DNA from: Polynucleobacter sp. AP-Latsch-80-C2 | GTDB lineage: Bacteria > Pseudomonadota > Gammaproteobacteria > Burkholderiales > Burkholderiaceae | Assembly (NCBI RefSeq): GCF_018882185.1 | Contig: NZ_JACVOY010000004.1 | Coordinates: 124,001 to 188,000 of the forward strand | DNA: 64,000 bases | Direction: 5' to 3' | Shown here: piece after piece, positions 44,469-54,837 of the stretch | Layout of the letters: every line of letters begins with the position of its first letter | Numbering within the stretch: the first letter of the stretch is position 1 | Program-made: the position numbers and the translations under genes | The notes under the pieces: generated by a model | What the model was told of the DNA's origin: nothing | The model's database searches: none | Seen by the model: only the letters and a program-made list of their open reading frames with translations

Positions 44469-45704
44469 TTAAGAGCGATAGTCTGCATTGATCGAAACAT
44501 ATTCATGCGATAAATCACAAGTCCACATCGTTTGCGAAGCCGTGCCACGACCTAAATCAATCTTGATCGTAATCTCTGAAGCCTGCATGACCCTTTGGCC
44601 ATCAGCCTCTTGATAACTAGGATTGCGCCCACCATCCTTGGCAACCCAAACGTCTCCCAACCACATTTGAACTTTGCCAACATCCAGGTCTAAGATACCC
44701 GCATACCCAATGGCTGCCAGGATTCGCCCAAGATTAGGGTCACTCGCAAAAAAGGCTGTCTTTACCAAAGGTGAATGGGCAATAGCCTTCGCTACTAAAC
44801 GGCATTCTTCAACCGTCTTGCCACCAACGACCTCTATAGTCATAAATTTTGTTGCGCCTTCGCCGTCACGCACAATCATTTGCGCTAACTTTCTAGCGAT
44901 CGCAATCAGGGCATCACGCAGAATGGCATAGTTGGCATCAGCTGTGGAACTAATCTGAACGGTAGATTTTCCCGTCGCCATGATGATGAAAGAATCATTT
45001 GTTGAGGTATCACCGTCAATAGTGATGGCATTAAATGATTGGTCGGCAACCTCACGGGTCAAGCCGGTCAACAAGCCTGGTGCAAAGCCTGCATCAGTAG
45101 CGATGAAGCCCAACATCGTTGCCATATTAGGATGAATCATGCCGGCACCCTTACAGATACCAGTCATCGTCACTAGGCCAGCAGGACTCTGAACTGAAGC
45201 GGAGCAAGCCTTCGGCTGAGTATCCGTTGTCATGATGGCTTCAGCCGCATCCAACCAATTGTCTTCGCCTAAGTTTGCAACTGCCGCTGGTAAAGCAGAG
45301 ATAATTTTCTCAATGGGTAGAGGCTCCAAAATCACACCGGTAGAAAAAGGTAGGATTTGCTCTGGGTTTAATTTGAGGTCATTTGCTAAAGCGGCGCAGG
45401 TCTCTAGGGCATGCTTCATGCCCTGCTCACCGGTGCCCGCATTGGCATTGCCTGTATTGACGACCAATGCCCGAATCTCGCCGTTACGACCTTCTTGAGC
45501 CAAATGCTCTCGACATACTTGAACGGGGGCTGCACAAAAGCGATTGAGCGTAAATACACCAGCTACTTGCGAACCTGGCGCCAATCTCATGACCAATAGA
45601 TCCTTGCGATTGGCCTTTTTAATTCCGGCCTGAGCGATACCCATCTCAAAGCCTGCAATAGGCTTGAGGTCTGATTTTTGAGGGAGAGGTAAGTTAACGG
45701 TCAT
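44469..45704 (-). CDS. argJ: Glutamate N-acetyltransferase / amino-acid acetyltransferase ArgJ
   Basis: Transfers acetyl between ornithine and glutamate in the cyclic arginine pathway. With the ATG at 45704 it has 412 residues. The autocleavage site is in [16 protein letters not shown], where the chain cuts before Thr to make alpha and beta subunits; [12 protein letters not shown] is also typical. The frame stays open to 45737 but MTVNLP is the usual start. No ribosome site precedes it; a TACAAT at 45714-45719 on the complement, 9 bases away, suggests a very short leader. First gene of argJ-DUF815-mutT. Confidence 0.93.
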   Translation of the reverse strand: MTVNLPLPQKSDLKPIAGFEMGIAQAGIKKANRKDLLVMRLAPGSQVAGVFTLNRFCAAPVQVCREHLAQEGRNGEIRALVVNTGNANAGTGEQGMKHALETCAALANDLKLNPEQILPFSTGVILEPLPIEKIISALPAAVANLGEDNWLDAAEAIMTTDTQPKACSASVQSPAGLVTMTGICKGAGMIHPNMATMLGFIATDAGFAPGLLTGLTREVADQSFNAITIDGDTSTNDSFIIMATGKSTVQISSTADANYAILRDALIAIARKLAQMIVRDGEGATKFMTIEVVGGKTVEECRLVAKAIAHSPLVKTAFFASDPNLGRILAAIGYAGILDLDVGKVQMWLGDVWVAKDGGRNPSYQEADGQRVMQASEITIKIDLGRGTASQTMWTCDLSHEYVSINADYRS

Positions 45705-45729
45705 AGTTCGACAATTGTAGATGACGTAC

Positions 45730-45761
45730 AAAAACAAAGCGCGCCAGAGTATGGCGCGCTT
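45730..45761 (-). terminator. Rho-independent terminator of the Ior-type operon
   Basis: AAGCGCGCCA (45737-45746), loop GAGTA, TGGCGCGCTT (45752-45761): a perfect 10-bp stem, followed on the - strand by TTGTTTTTG. It separates the oxidoreductase pair from argJ. Confidence 0.9.
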
Positions 45762-45794
45762 CTTGACTTACTTTAGAGCTAGCTTTGTAACACC

Positions 45795-47924
45795 CTATAC
45801 CTTGATTGGTAACTCACGTATCCGCTTGCCAGTTGCGGCAGCAATAGCGTTTACCAAAGCAGGGGCTACCAAAGGAACCCCGACTTCGCCCAAGCCACCA
45901 GGCTTTTCTTCACTTGGAATCAAATGAACCTCAACCACAGGCACCTGATTTTGACGTAGAGATGGGTAGTTATTAAAGTTACTTTGTTGTACTCGACCAT
46001 TTTCAATCGTAATTTCATTATTAAGGGCTGCACTGAGACCGTAAATTACTCCGCCCGTTAATTGCGCTCTCGCTTGATCAGGGTGAACTGTTATTCCGCA
46101 ATCTGCAACAAAAGTCACTTTCTTTACTTTAGTTTGAGTTGCAGTGGGATCTAACTCAACAACACAGGCTGAATAGGTGCCATAACATTCCATCTGCGCC
46201 ACCCCAAAACGCTTACTACCAGGGGTATAACCAGACATTTTCACAGCCATATTGAGCACAGTGTTTGCTCTCAGATGCTTTCTGCCAAGCGATGCCAAGC
46301 GGAATGCAACAGGATCTTTGCCGGCCACCAATGCGACTTCATCAACAAAGCTTTCAATAGCAAATGCATTTAATGCATTACTTACCGAGCGCCAATATCC
46401 AACACGCACGCCGGTATCAGAAATAACATTGGTAAGATCCAAATTTGGTACGTCATCATAGGTCACGTTTTGAGAGCCCTCGACCATGAAAGGATCAAAG
46501 CCATCTTTTACAAACCCAGGGAATGCACGAGCAGTAACGGATTGCGAAACCATCTTCGCTTTAACAACATTTAATTTTCCATCTGCACCCAATACACCCT
46601 CTACCTTATGAAGGCTCATAGGACGATAGAAGTCATGCGTAATGTCATCTTCTTTTGTCCACAACATCTTGACAGGCATGCCAGCCGCCTTAGAAATCTC
46701 AGCAGCTTGTCGAATGAAATCAAGTTCTAATTTGCGACCAAAACCACCACCTAAGAATGTTGTTTCAATGGTGACATCCTCAGGCTTTACACCTGCTGCT
46801 GCAGCAGCAACTGCTTCACCACCCTGCTGAAACTGAATCGGCCCAATAATTCTGCACTTACCATTAGATACATCAGCAGAACAATTGACTGGCTCCATTG
46901 TGGAGTGGGCTAAATAGGGCAAGAAATACTGGGCGCTAATGACTTTGCCTTTAGCCAACTCGGCATCAGTATTGCCAGCCGTCTTAATAGTGGCGCCTTT
47001 TTTCGTCAATGACTCCTCTAAGCTTTTGCGAATCATGGCGGTATTCAAATTTGCATTAGGGCCTTCATTCCAAACGATTTTGAGAGCATCTCGCCCTTTT
47101 CGAGCCGCATAAAAATCTTTAGCTAATACTGCGACACCATCTGAAATCTGAACTACCTTTATCACGCCTGATACCTTCATGGCAGCAGATGCATCAAATG
47201 AAGTAGGTGTTCCTCCAATAACTGGGCATTGCGCCAAAGAAGCAATTGCCATACCAGGAATCTTGACATCGATTCCATAGATGGCTTTACCAGCTACTTT
47301 CAAGGGCGTATCCAAACGCCGCATACTTTCTTTACCGATCACCATAAATTTTGTAGGCGGCTTTAGGGCTGGCTTTTCAGGTAATGGTAATTTAGCCGCA
47401 TCGGCAGCTAACTCACCATAAGTTGCGGACTTGCCGCCAACATGAGTAACCTTGCCATTCATTGCCCGACAACTTTCAGGTGATACCTTCCAGCGTGCAG
47501 CCGCCGCTTCTACTAACACGGTGCGAGTCGCTGCGCCGGCTGTTCTCAGCTTATCGAAGGCTTCGCGAACAGATGTTGAGCCGCCAGTAATTTGACCCCC
47601 CAGCAAGGCATTGATATAAACCGGCGCCACACCTGCCATCTCCACCTTAATCATGGAGAGTGGCAAATTTAATTCTTCCGCCAACAAAGCAGGCATTGAT
47701 GTGTAGACATCTTGACCCATCTCTGAGCGAGCACAAATCAAAGTAATTTGATTATTGGGCGTAATACGAATCCAAGCATTTGCTAATGCAGGCTGCGCAG
47801 AAGCACTAGTAGCTGCCTCACTAGCTAATGGCAGGTACATTCCAAGAACAAATGCACCTGATACTGATGCACCATGCTGAATAAATTGGCGACGACCTAA
47901 ACTCTTAACGGAATTATTTTTCAT
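45795..47924 (-). CDS. Molybdenum hydroxylase large subunit, IorB type
   Basis: A 709-residue molybdopterin-binding subunit of the xanthine oxidase family, closest to isoquinoline 1-oxidoreductase beta and related aldehyde dehydrogenases. A twin-arginine signal is visible (RRQFIQ at 11-16, then a hydrophobic stretch to about 37), so it is exported folded to the periplasm. Molybdenum-site features include GGFGRKLELDFIRQA, HSTMEPVNCSAD and the late GLGEVGVPLVAPA, whose Glu is the catalytic base in the family. It starts 12 bases after the 2Fe-2S subunit. No molybdenum cofactor or cytochrome gene is adjacent, and the substrate is unknown. Confidence 0.85.
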   Translation of the reverse strand: MKNNSVKSLGRRQFIQHGASVSGAFVLGMYLPLASEAATSASAQPALANAWIRITPNNQITLICARSEMGQDVYTSMPALLAEELNLPLSMIKVEMAGVAPVYINALLGGQITGGSTSVREAFDKLRTAGAATRTVLVEAAAARWKVSPESCRAMNGKVTHVGGKSATYGELAADAAKLPLPEKPALKPPTKFMVIGKESMRRLDTPLKVAGKAIYGIDVKIPGMAIASLAQCPVIGGTPTSFDASAAMKVSGVIKVVQISDGVAVLAKDFYAARKGRDALKIVWNEGPNANLNTAMIRKSLEESLTKKGATIKTAGNTDAELAKGKVISAQYFLPYLAHSTMEPVNCSADVSNGKCRIIGPIQFQQGGEAVAAAAAGVKPEDVTIETTFLGGGFGRKLELDFIRQAAEISKAAGMPVKMLWTKEDDITHDFYRPMSLHKVEGVLGADGKLNVVKAKMVSQSVTARAFPGFVKDGFDPFMVEGSQNVTYDDVPNLDLTNVISDTGVRVGYWRSVSNALNAFAIESFVDEVALVAGKDPVAFRLASLGRKHLRANTVLNMAVKMSGYTPGSKRFGVAQMECYGTYSACVVELDPTATQTKVKKVTFVADCGITVHPDQARAQLTGGVIYGLSAALNNEITIENGRVQQSNFNNYPSLRQNQVPVVEVHLIPSEEKPGGLGEVGVPLVAPALVNAIAAATGKRIRELPIKV

Positions 47925-47936
47925 ATTGTTTACCCC

Positions 47937-48395
47937 TTAGGCCAATTTATCTGCAGCACGTTTAACCGCTTTTTCAATCCGAGAATAAGTTCCACAACGA
48001 CAGATGTTTCCACTCATTGCGTTTTTTATCTCTTCAGAATTTGGCTTTGATTTTTTGGCTAGCAAATCAGCTGCTGACATCATTTGCCCTGTCTGACAAT
48101 ATCCACACTGTGGCACATCAAACTCAATCCAAGCCTCTTGAAGAGCGCTACCCATTTTTGCTGGTAGGCCTTCCAGGGTTGTAACTGATTTGCTAGCTGC
48201 GGCTGAAACCGGGGTTGAGCAGGAGCGAATGGCAGTGCCCTCAAGGTGAACAGTACAAGCTCCGCACAGAGCTGCACCACAACCATATTTAGGGCTCGTT
48301 ACATCCATATGATCTCTAAGAACCCATAAAATAGGGGTTTCAGGGTCCCCTTCAAAACGAACGGCTTTGCCATTGAGATTAAAAGAAATAGCCAT
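47937..48395 (-). CDS. 2Fe-2S subunit of the Ior-type molybdenum hydroxylase
   Basis: A 152-residue electron-transfer subunit with two 2Fe-2S clusters. The plant-ferredoxin-type set is Cys39, 44, 47 and 59 (KYGCGAALCGACTVHLEG), and the second set Cys97, 100, 132 and 134 (QCGYCQTGQM, ICRCGTYSRI). It has no signal peptide and is presumably exported bound to the twin-arginine subunit. It is the first gene of the pair, behind a good candidate promoter. Confidence 0.9.
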   Translation of the reverse strand: MAISFNLNGKAVRFEGDPETPILWVLRDHMDVTSPKYGCGAALCGACTVHLEGTAIRSCSTPVSAAASKSVTTLEGLPAKMGSALQEAWIEFDVPQCGYCQTGQMMSAADLLAKKSKPNSEEIKNAMSGNICRCGTYSRIEKAVKRAADKLA

Positions 48396-48424
48396 ATCAC
48401 CCCCCTTAGATTTTTTCTATTGCG

Positions 48425-48454
48425 AATATAAATTCAACCTTGCAGCACTCTCAA
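48425..48454 (-). promoter_or_regulatory. Candidate promoter of the Ior-type operon
   Basis: On the complement, TTGAGA (48449-48454, 5 of 6), 18 bases, TATATT (48425-48430). The predicted start is about 25 bases before the ATG at 48395. Confidence 0.5.
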
Positions 48455-48509
48455 ATCATGACAGATTTACTCATGTCTTGCCCATATCATTTACTAGGGA
48501 TTTCACCAA

Positions 48510-48535
48510 GAAAAAAGCCCAGCATTCACTGGGCT
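48510..48535 (-). terminator. Rho-independent terminator of secA
   Basis: AGCCCAG (48516-48522), loop CATTCA, CTGGGCT (48529-48535), followed on the - strand by TTTTTT. It lies 23 bases after the secA stop. Confidence 0.9.
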
Positions 48536-48557
48536 CTCGGAGACGGAGGCTAACTAT

Positions 48558-51317
48558 TTACGCTAGAGCGCCGTGGCAACTCTTATATTTCTTGCCACTG
48601 CCACAAGGACAAGGATCGTTGCGACCCACCTTAGGTCCTGTACGCAAAGGTGCTGGGGTTAATTCAACATCAGCCAGATCTGGCGCATTGGAGATCGCAG
48701 CATCCGCTTCCGCGTGCTGATATTGCACGTCAGATAGCTTAGCTAAATCCTCATTCATGGATTCAGAGGCCTGATCTAACTCGCTAGCACTTCGAATTTG
48801 CACGGTCATAATGCTTTTCACAACATCATTCTTGATTACATCTAAGAGCTCGCTATACAACTCAAAGGCTTCACGGCGATATTCTTGTTTAGGATCTTTC
48901 TGAGCGTAGCCACGCAAATGAATACCTTGGCGCAAATGATCCAATGCAGCCAAGTGCTCACGCCAATGAGTATCTAAGCTATACAAAAGCACTGAGCGCT
49001 CAAAACCAGCAAAGGACTCTCTACCACTTAAATCCACTTTGGCATCGTATGCCGCTTTAGCAGCTTGCTGAACACGCTCTAGGATTTCAGCATCTTCCAC
49101 CGTCTCAGCACTTTCAACCCACTTCTGTAAATCTACCGTGAGACCCCATTCACTTGCAAGGGCATTCTCAAGACCCGCTAAATCCCACTGCTCCTCCATG
49201 GAGTCTTGTGGCACATATACAGAGCACACTGTACGAAGTACGTCTTCACGCAGATTAGCAATTAACTCACCAACATCACTGCTCTCTAAGACTTCATTTC
49301 TGAGGCGATAAGTTTCTTTACGCTGATCATTCGCAACATTGTCGTACTCCAACAATTGCTTACGAATATCAAAGTTGCGGCCTTCCACTTTACGTTGCGC
49401 AGATTCAATCGAGCGAGTCACCATACCTGCTTCAATTGGCTCGCCATCTGGCATCTTCAAGCGTTCCATGACTGCGCGCAGGCGATCGCCAGCGAAAATA
49501 CGCAGAAGAGGATCATCTAAAGAAAGATAAAAACGTGAGGAACCTGGATCACCCTGACGACCTGAGCGACCCCTTAGCTGGTTATCAATGCGTCGACTTT
49601 CATGACGCTCAGTACCAATGATATGTAAACCACCAGCAGCTAAGACTTGGTCGTGAATGCTTTGCCACTCATCTTGAAGGCTCTTAATCTTTGCGGCCTT
49701 CTCTGCATCTGCAAACGCTGAATCTGCTTCAATCAATGAGGATTGCTTACCAACATTACCGCCCAATACAATATCGGTTCCACGACCAGCCATATTGGTG
49801 GCAATCGTGATCATCTTAGGGCGGCCAGCTTGCGCAATAATTTCCGCTTCACGCTCATGCTGTTTTGCATTCAAAACTTGATGAGGCATTTTGCGTTGAT
49901 CAAGCATCTTCGCAATTAACTCAGAATTTTCAATCGAAGTAGTTCCTACTAGTACGGGTTGGCCGCGCTCATAGCAATCTTCAATATCTTTAATCACGGC
50001 ATCATAACGCTCGCGCGATGACTTATAAATCTGATCTTGACGATCTTTACGCTGACTAATTCTGTTTGGTGGAATCACAACCGTTTCGAGGTTGTAAATT
50101 TCTTTAAATTCGTAAGCTTCAGTATCAGCAGTACCAGTCATACCAGCTAACTTGCCGTACATGCGGAAATAGTTCTGGAATGTAATCGTCGCTAAGGTTT
50201 GATTCTCATTCTGAATCGGAACGCCTTCTTTGGCCTCAACAGCTTGATGCAATCCATCGGACCAGCGACGACCCTGCATTAAGCGGCCAGTAAATTCATC
50301 AACGATGATGACTTCGTTGTTTTGCACTACATAATGTTGATCGCGGTGGAACAAGGAATGCGCACGCAAGGCTGCGTATACATGGTGCATCAAAGTAATG
50401 TTTTGCGGAGCATACAAGGAGTTGCCATCATTGAGAGCACCTAATTGCACTAATACAGCCTCAGCCTTATCGTGACCTTGCTCAGTTAAATATACCTGCT
50501 GAGACTTTTCATCTACCCAATAATCACCTGGCTTTTCAACACCAGTTCCATCCGCTTTTTCTTCGCCAATTTGCAAATCTAAATAAGAGGGAAGTGCATT
50601 AATCTTGAGGTAGAGATCGGTATGGTCATCTGCTTGGCCGGAAATGATTAATGGCGTACGCGCTTCATCAATCAAAATCGAATCGACCTCATCGACGATG
50701 GCATACGCTAAACCACGCTGTACGCGTTGACCTAAATCTTGCACCATGTTGTCGCGCAAGTAATCAAATCCAAATTCGTTATTAGTACCGTAGGTAATAT
50801 CTGCTGCGTAAGCTGCTTGCTTAGTAGTGTGATCCATCTGCGAAAGATTGATCCCTACCTGCATTCCTAGAAAGTTATATAACTTGGACATCCACTCAGC
50901 ATCGCGCTGAGCAAGGTAATCATTTACTGTAACTACATGCACACCCTTACCAGTCAGTGCATTTAAATATACTGGAAGCGTAGCAGTTAAAGTTTTTCCT
51001 TCACCTGTGCCCATTTCAGCAATCTTGCCTTGATGCAATGCTAGACCACCGATGATCTGGGCATCAAAATGGCGCATCTTCATAACGCGCACACTGGCTT
51101 CGCGAACTACAGCAAATGCCTCCGGGGCGATGTCGTCCAGCGACTCGCCCGCAGCTAAGCGCGCTTTAAATTGCTCAGTTTTTGCGGCCAATGCAGCATC
51201 ATCCAAAGCTTGAAGGCTGGACTCAAAAGCGCCAACCTTGGCAACGACTTTGCGATACTGCTTTAAGAGGCGGTCGTTACGACTGCCGACCAGGGTTTTA
51301 AGAAGACCGATTACCAT
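48558..51317 (-). CDS. secA: Preprotein translocase ATPase SecA
   Basis: Motor that pushes unfolded proteins through SecYEG. The 919 residues include Walker A MGTGEGKT (102-109), the DEAD-like [20 protein letters not shown] (about 206-225), [17 protein letters not shown] and [15 protein letters not shown] in the second motor domain, and the C-terminal zinc-binding tail [16 protein letters not shown] that binds SecB. Length is standard. Divergent from the DUF721 gene across 53 bases; own terminator downstream. Confidence 0.97.
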   Translation of the reverse strand: MVIGLLKTLVGSRNDRLLKQYRKVVAKVGAFESSLQALDDAALAAKTEQFKARLAAGESLDDIAPEAFAVVREASVRVMKMRHFDAQIIGGLALHQGKIAEMGTGEGKTLTATLPVYLNALTGKGVHVVTVNDYLAQRDAEWMSKLYNFLGMQVGINLSQMDHTTKQAAYAADITYGTNNEFGFDYLRDNMVQDLGQRVQRGLAYAIVDEVDSILIDEARTPLIISGQADDHTDLYLKINALPSYLDLQIGEEKADGTGVEKPGDYWVDEKSQQVYLTEQGHDKAEAVLVQLGALNDGNSLYAPQNITLMHHVYAALRAHSLFHRDQHYVVQNNEVIIVDEFTGRLMQGRRWSDGLHQAVEAKEGVPIQNENQTLATITFQNYFRMYGKLAGMTGTADTEAYEFKEIYNLETVVIPPNRISQRKDRQDQIYKSSRERYDAVIKDIEDCYERGQPVLVGTTSIENSELIAKMLDQRKMPHQVLNAKQHEREAEIIAQAGRPKMITIATNMAGRGTDIVLGGNVGKQSSLIEADSAFADAEKAAKIKSLQDEWQSIHDQVLAAGGLHIIGTERHESRRIDNQLRGRSGRQGDPGSSRFYLSLDDPLLRIFAGDRLRAVMERLKMPDGEPIEAGMVTRSIESAQRKVEGRNFDIRKQLLEYDNVANDQRKETYRLRNEVLESSDVGELIANLREDVLRTVCSVYVPQDSMEEQWDLAGLENALASEWGLTVDLQKWVESAETVEDAEILERVQQAAKAAYDAKVDLSGRESFAGFERSVLLYSLDTHWREHLAALDHLRQGIHLRGYAQKDPKQEYRREAFELYSELLDVIKNDVVKSIMTVQIRSASELDQASESMNEDLAKLSDVQYQHAEADAAISNAPDLADVELTPAPLRTGPKVGRNDPCPCGSGKKYKSCHGALA

Positions 51318-51370
51318 GGGATATTGAAGAAAATGAAGTCCTTGAGTTTATCACCCGCAACCCCTTTTTT

Positions 51371-51874
51371 ATGAACTTTGCTCCTAAACCGAAACGTCAG
51401 CAAACAGCCCATGAATGGGTTGATTACCTTCGGGATTCTGAGGGCTTGGGGGGCATTTTGGCTAAGACCGAGGATCTAGCCAAGCTGAAGTCCATCCTCG
51501 CGCGAGCCTTAACCACGCTCGAATTGGGTCACTTGAGTCAAAAAATCGAATCTGGATGGCGTCAAGGCACCCAAAATGAGTTGTTTTTACTCGTCGGCAA
51601 CGCCAGCATTGCAAGCCGTCTGCAACAAGTTTTACCTAGTTTAATCAATGAGTTAGCGAAGAATGGCTTAGTTTGTAGCGCCATCAAGGTGCAGGTGAAG
51701 CCTGCGCCAGCAAGCCGGGAAATAAAACCCCGTACCGATGCTGGAGCGCTACGAAAACCCACTGGTTTAAATGAAATAGCCAGATCATCTTGGCAAGGAT
51801 TACTTGAAAAATTGGCGCCTGACTCAAGTTTGCGTAAGGCAGTTGAGAAGTTGCTACAAAATAAACCTAAGTAA
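51371..51874 (+). CDS. DUF721/DciA-family protein
   Basis: A 167-residue protein with a DUF721 domain, the family that includes the DnaB helicase loader DciA, used by bacteria without DnaC. Visible parts: a helical start (about 12-60), VGNASIASRLQQVLPSLINEL in the KH-like core (about 76-97) and a basic C-terminal tail. The position, back to back with secA and convergent with lpxC, is the usual one in betaproteobacteria. The ATG at 51371 has no ribosome site but follows a T-run. The stop lies in a tandem TAAACCTAAG repeat (51862-51881). Confidence 0.75.
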   Translation: MNFAPKPKRQQTAHEWVDYLRDSEGLGGILAKTEDLAKLKSILARALTTLELGHLSQKIESGWRQGTQNELFLLVGNASIASRLQQVLPSLINELAKNGLVCSAIKVQVKPAPASREIKPRTDAGALRKPTGLNEIARSSWQGLLEKLAPDSSLRKAVEKLLQNKPK

Positions 51875-51898
51875 ACCTAAGTAATCGGGAAGAATCTA

Positions 51899-52813
51899 TC
51901 AGAAAAAGAGAGGCTGACTCTCTTGTGAATAAGCTTCAGGTGCCTTATTGGCTGAGAAAGTACTAATTTCATAGGCACTTGGATCTTCTAATAACTTGCG
52001 TAGCAAGGCGTTATTTAGGGCGTGTCCTGATTTCTCAGCTACATAAGCACCAACAATCGGATGGCCAACTAAATACAAATCGCCAATGGCATCCAAAATT
52101 TTATGGCGCACAAACTCATCTTCATAACGAAGTTCTTCGTTATTCAAAATACGATGCTCATCCAAAACAATTGCGTTATCTAAGCTGCCGCCACGAGCTA
52201 AACCCATCTCTCGTAATGCTTCAACTTCGTGAGCAAAACCAAAAGTGCGAGCACGGCCAATTTCACTGCGGTAAGCATGCTCTGCAAAATCCACTACGAA
52301 ACGTTGGCCTGTTTTATCTACAGCTGGATGTTTAAAGTCGATGGTGAAATCCAACTTATATCCAAAGAATGGTTCTAAGCGTGCAAGCTTATCGCCTTCA
52401 CGAACCTCGATTGGTTTTTTAATCACTACAAACTGACGTGGAGCTTCTTGCTCAACAATGCCAGCAGACTCAATTAAGAATAAAAAAGATGCAGCACTAC
52501 CATCCATGATGGGAACTTCTTCCCCATCTAATTCAAATAAGAGATTGTCTAGGCCCAGGCCAGCACAAGCAGAAAGCAAGTGCTCAACCGTAGAGACTCT
52601 AACGCCATCTTTTTGAATCACAGAGGCGAGGCGGGTATCGCACACAGCCAGAGCAGTGGCAGGAACTACCGAATGCTCTGGTGTATCAACACGCACGAAT
52701 TGAACCCCTGAATTGACGTGTGCAGGTTTGATCGAAATCGTTACCTTACGCCCAGAGTGCAAGCCAATCCCTACGGTTTTCACCGGAGTAGCGATAGTGC
52801 GTTGCTTCATCAT
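51899..52813 (-). CDS. lpxC: UDP-3-O-acyl-N-acetylglucosamine deacetylase
   Basis: Zinc enzyme for the committed step of lipid A synthesis. The 304 residues show the zinc ligands His78 (STVEHLLSA), His237 and Asp241 ([13 protein letters not shown]) and the catalytic His264 ([10 protein letters not shown]). Length is normal. Last gene of the cluster, 30 bases after the peroxiredoxin gene. The usual C-terminal degradation signal for FtsH cannot be judged by eye. Confidence 0.97.
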   Translation of the reverse strand: MMKQRTIATPVKTVGIGLHSGRKVTISIKPAHVNSGVQFVRVDTPEHSVVPATALAVCDTRLASVIQKDGVRVSTVEHLLSACAGLGLDNLLFELDGEEVPIMDGSAASFLFLIESAGIVEQEAPRQFVVIKKPIEVREGDKLARLEPFFGYKLDFTIDFKHPAVDKTGQRFVVDFAEHAYRSEIGRARTFGFAHEVEALREMGLARGGSLDNAIVLDEHRILNNEELRYEDEFVRHKILDAIGDLYLVGHPIVGAYVAEKSGHALNNALLRKLLEDPSAYEISTFSANKAPEAYSQESQPLFF

Positions 52814-52843
52814 GATGATGTTTCTCTATTCAGGGGATGTGAA

Positions 52844-53344
52844 TTACAGCTTTTTCAAAATAGATGCAGCATCGCTTACTTCAAATTTTCCTGGAGCTTC
52901 GCGATCTAATATTTTCACTACGCCATCTTCAACAATCATGGCATAACGATCTGAACGCACACCTAAACCGCGGGCAGTTAAATCCAACTCTAAGCCTACT
53001 TTTTTAGTGAACTCTGCACTGCCGTCGCCCATCATGCGAATTTTTTTGCCGACCTTTTGGTCACGACCCCATGCACCCATGACAAATGGATCGTTTACAG
53101 AAATACACCAAATCTCGTCAACACCTTTTGCTTTGATTGCATCGTAGTGCTCCACATATCCAGGAACGTGTTTTGCAGAACAAGTAGGCGTAAAAGCACC
53201 AGGCAAAGCAAAAATGACAATTTTTTTACCCGCTAACAGCTTCTCAACTTCAAATGCATTTGGCCCTAGGGAGCAGCCTTCGCTCTCTTCATTCATGAAT
53301 TCATAAAGAGTAGCGTTAGGTAATTTTTGTCCAACAGCAATCAT
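52844..53344 (-). CDS. Peroxiredoxin, Prx5 type
   Basis: Thiol peroxidase that reduces hydrogen peroxide or alkyl hydroperoxides. With the ATG at 53344 (GGAG 5 bases before it) it has 166 residues; the peroxidatic Cys55 lies in PGAFTPTCSAKHVPGY, typical of Prx5/AhpE-like proteins. The open frame reaches 53386 but that part has no ribosome site. It lies between ftsZ and lpxC, as in many betaproteobacteria. It may be glutaredoxin-dependent; no fused glutaredoxin domain is present. Confidence 0.9.
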   Translation of the reverse strand: MIAVGQKLPNATLYEFMNEESEGCSLGPNAFEVEKLLAGKKIVIFALPGAFTPTCSAKHVPGYVEHYDAIKAKGVDEIWCISVNDPFVMGAWGRDQKVGKKIRMMGDGSAEFTKKVGLELDLTARGLGVRSDRYAMIVEDGVVKILDREAPGKFEVSDAASILKKL

Positions 53345-53374
53345 GACATCTCCAATAATTAGTTGTTCGTTAGT

Positions 53375-53426
53375 ATGCCAACGCAAGCGCGGGATTCGTC
53401 GTCCGGAGGGGCGCCCGCGCTGGCAT
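53375..53426. other. GC-rich hairpin between ftsZ and the peroxiredoxin gene
   Basis: ATGCCA (53375-53380) pairs with TGGCAT (53421-53426), and GCGCGGG (53387-53393) with CCCGCGC (53414-53420), with an unpaired ACGCAA on one side. A 20-base loop includes TCCGGA. No T-run follows on either strand, so it is not an ordinary terminator; it may be an RNA-stability element or intergenic repeat. Confidence 0.6.
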
Positions 53427-53457
53427 TTCGCAACTACCTATTGTATTGAGCAGTCAA

Positions 53458-54789
53458 TTAATCTGCTTGCTTACGCAAAAAGGCTGGTATTTCATAGTAA
53501 TCAGCCCCCTTGTCCAACATGGATTTAGCCTGAGGAGAGCTATCCGCACCTAATGTAGGCGCAGGAGTCGCTTCACGAGAGCTACGAAAAACCCGTGGCA
53601 AATCATATTGGCTGTAATCAACACTACCAGCACCAGCTGATTGCGCAGGCACGGAAGATAAACCTCCAGCCATGGCAGCACTAGCACCTAAAGCAGAGTC
53701 CATACCCACCTTACTCATTGCAGCCGATGGGCTGGCAGGAGCAAAGCTATTGAGATCGGCCATCGTTGGCATTGCGTCATGTGTACCTGTAGCCTGTCTC
53801 CACACTACTTCTGGTTGATGTGCTTGACGGGCTTGTGGATTATTCAATCCAGTAGCAACTACTGTTACACGCAAAGCATCACCCAAGCTATCGTCATATA
53901 CAGTACCGAAGATCACCGTTGCATCATCAGCTGCATAACCACGAATCGCAGCCATCACTTCACGAGTCTCAGACAATTTCAATGAACGGCTTGCAGTGAT
54001 ATTGACTAATACACCGCGTGCGCCTGACAAATCAACACCTTCAAGCAATGGTGAAGCTACAGCAGCTTCTGCTGCTAAGCGTGCACGATCCATGCCCGAA
54101 ACAGTTGCTGTTCCCATCATGGCTTTACCTTGCTCGCCCATTACTGTTTTTACGTCCTCAAAGTCAACGTTAATCAGACCTTGAACATTGATGATTTCTG
54201 CAATACCAGAAACCGCGTTATGCAACACATCATCGGCGCAAGCAAAGGCTTTATCAAACTCAGCATCCTCACCCATCACTTCAAATAGTTTTTCATTCAA
54301 CACAACGATCAATGAATCTACATATGACTCGAGCTCAGAAGCACCGTTCTCAGCAACTTTCAAGCGCTTAACGCCCTCGAAATCAAATGGCTTGCTAATA
54401 ACGCCGACTGTCAGAATACCCATCTCCTTAGCCACTTGTGCCACGATAGGAGCCGCACCAGTTCCAGTACCGCCGCCCATTCCAGCGGTGATGAACACCA
54501 TATGAGCACCTTGCAATGCATCAGCAATACGCTCACGCGCTTCAATCGCTGAAGAAGCACCGATTTCAGGTTTTGCACCAGCTCCCAATCCGCTAGAGCC
54601 CAGTTGCAAATTCACAGATGCTTCAGAACGCTGCAAAGCGCCTGCATCGGTGTTCATGCAAATGAACTCTACGCCGTTTACTCCGCGACGGATCATGTGC
54701 TGAACGGCATTACCGCCAGCGCCACCGACTCCAACCACTTTAATAATGGTTTTGCCAGCAGTATCTTGATCTAACATTTCAAATTCCAT
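53458..54789 (-). CDS. ftsZ: Cell division protein FtsZ
   Basis: Tubulin-like GTPase that forms the Z ring. The 443-residue protein has [15 protein letters not shown] (about 17-31), the GTP loop [15 protein letters not shown] (about 101-115), a flexible linker rich in Ala, Pro and Ser (about 325-425) and the conserved C-terminal peptide [12 protein letters not shown], which binds FtsA and ZipA. The linker makes it longer than E. coli FtsZ (383), as in relatives. It starts 48 bases after ftsA. Confidence 0.98.
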   Translation of the reverse strand: MEFEMLDQDTAGKTIIKVVGVGGAGGNAVQHMIRRGVNGVEFICMNTDAGALQRSEASVNLQLGSSGLGAGAKPEIGASSAIEARERIADALQGAHMVFITAGMGGGTGTGAAPIVAQVAKEMGILTVGVISKPFDFEGVKRLKVAENGASELESYVDSLIVVLNEKLFEVMGEDAEFDKAFACADDVLHNAVSGIAEIINVQGLINVDFEDVKTVMGEQGKAMMGTATVSGMDRARLAAEAAVASPLLEGVDLSGARGVLVNITASRSLKLSETREVMAAIRGYAADDATVIFGTVYDDSLGDALRVTVVATGLNNPQARQAHQPEVVWRQATGTHDAMPTMADLNSFAPASPSAAMSKVGMDSALGASAAMAGGLSSVPAQSAGAGSVDYSQYDLPRVFRSSREATPAPTLGADSSPQAKSMLDKGADYYEIPAFLRKQAD

Positions 54790-54837
54790 ATACCCTCCTA
54801 GGTAATTAAATTACTACATTGACGACGACGAAAAAAC

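Noticed and set aside
51862-51881. Tandem TAAACCTAAG repeat at the DUF721 gene stop
   Set aside because: Two 10-base copies only; a simple duplication with no sign of function.
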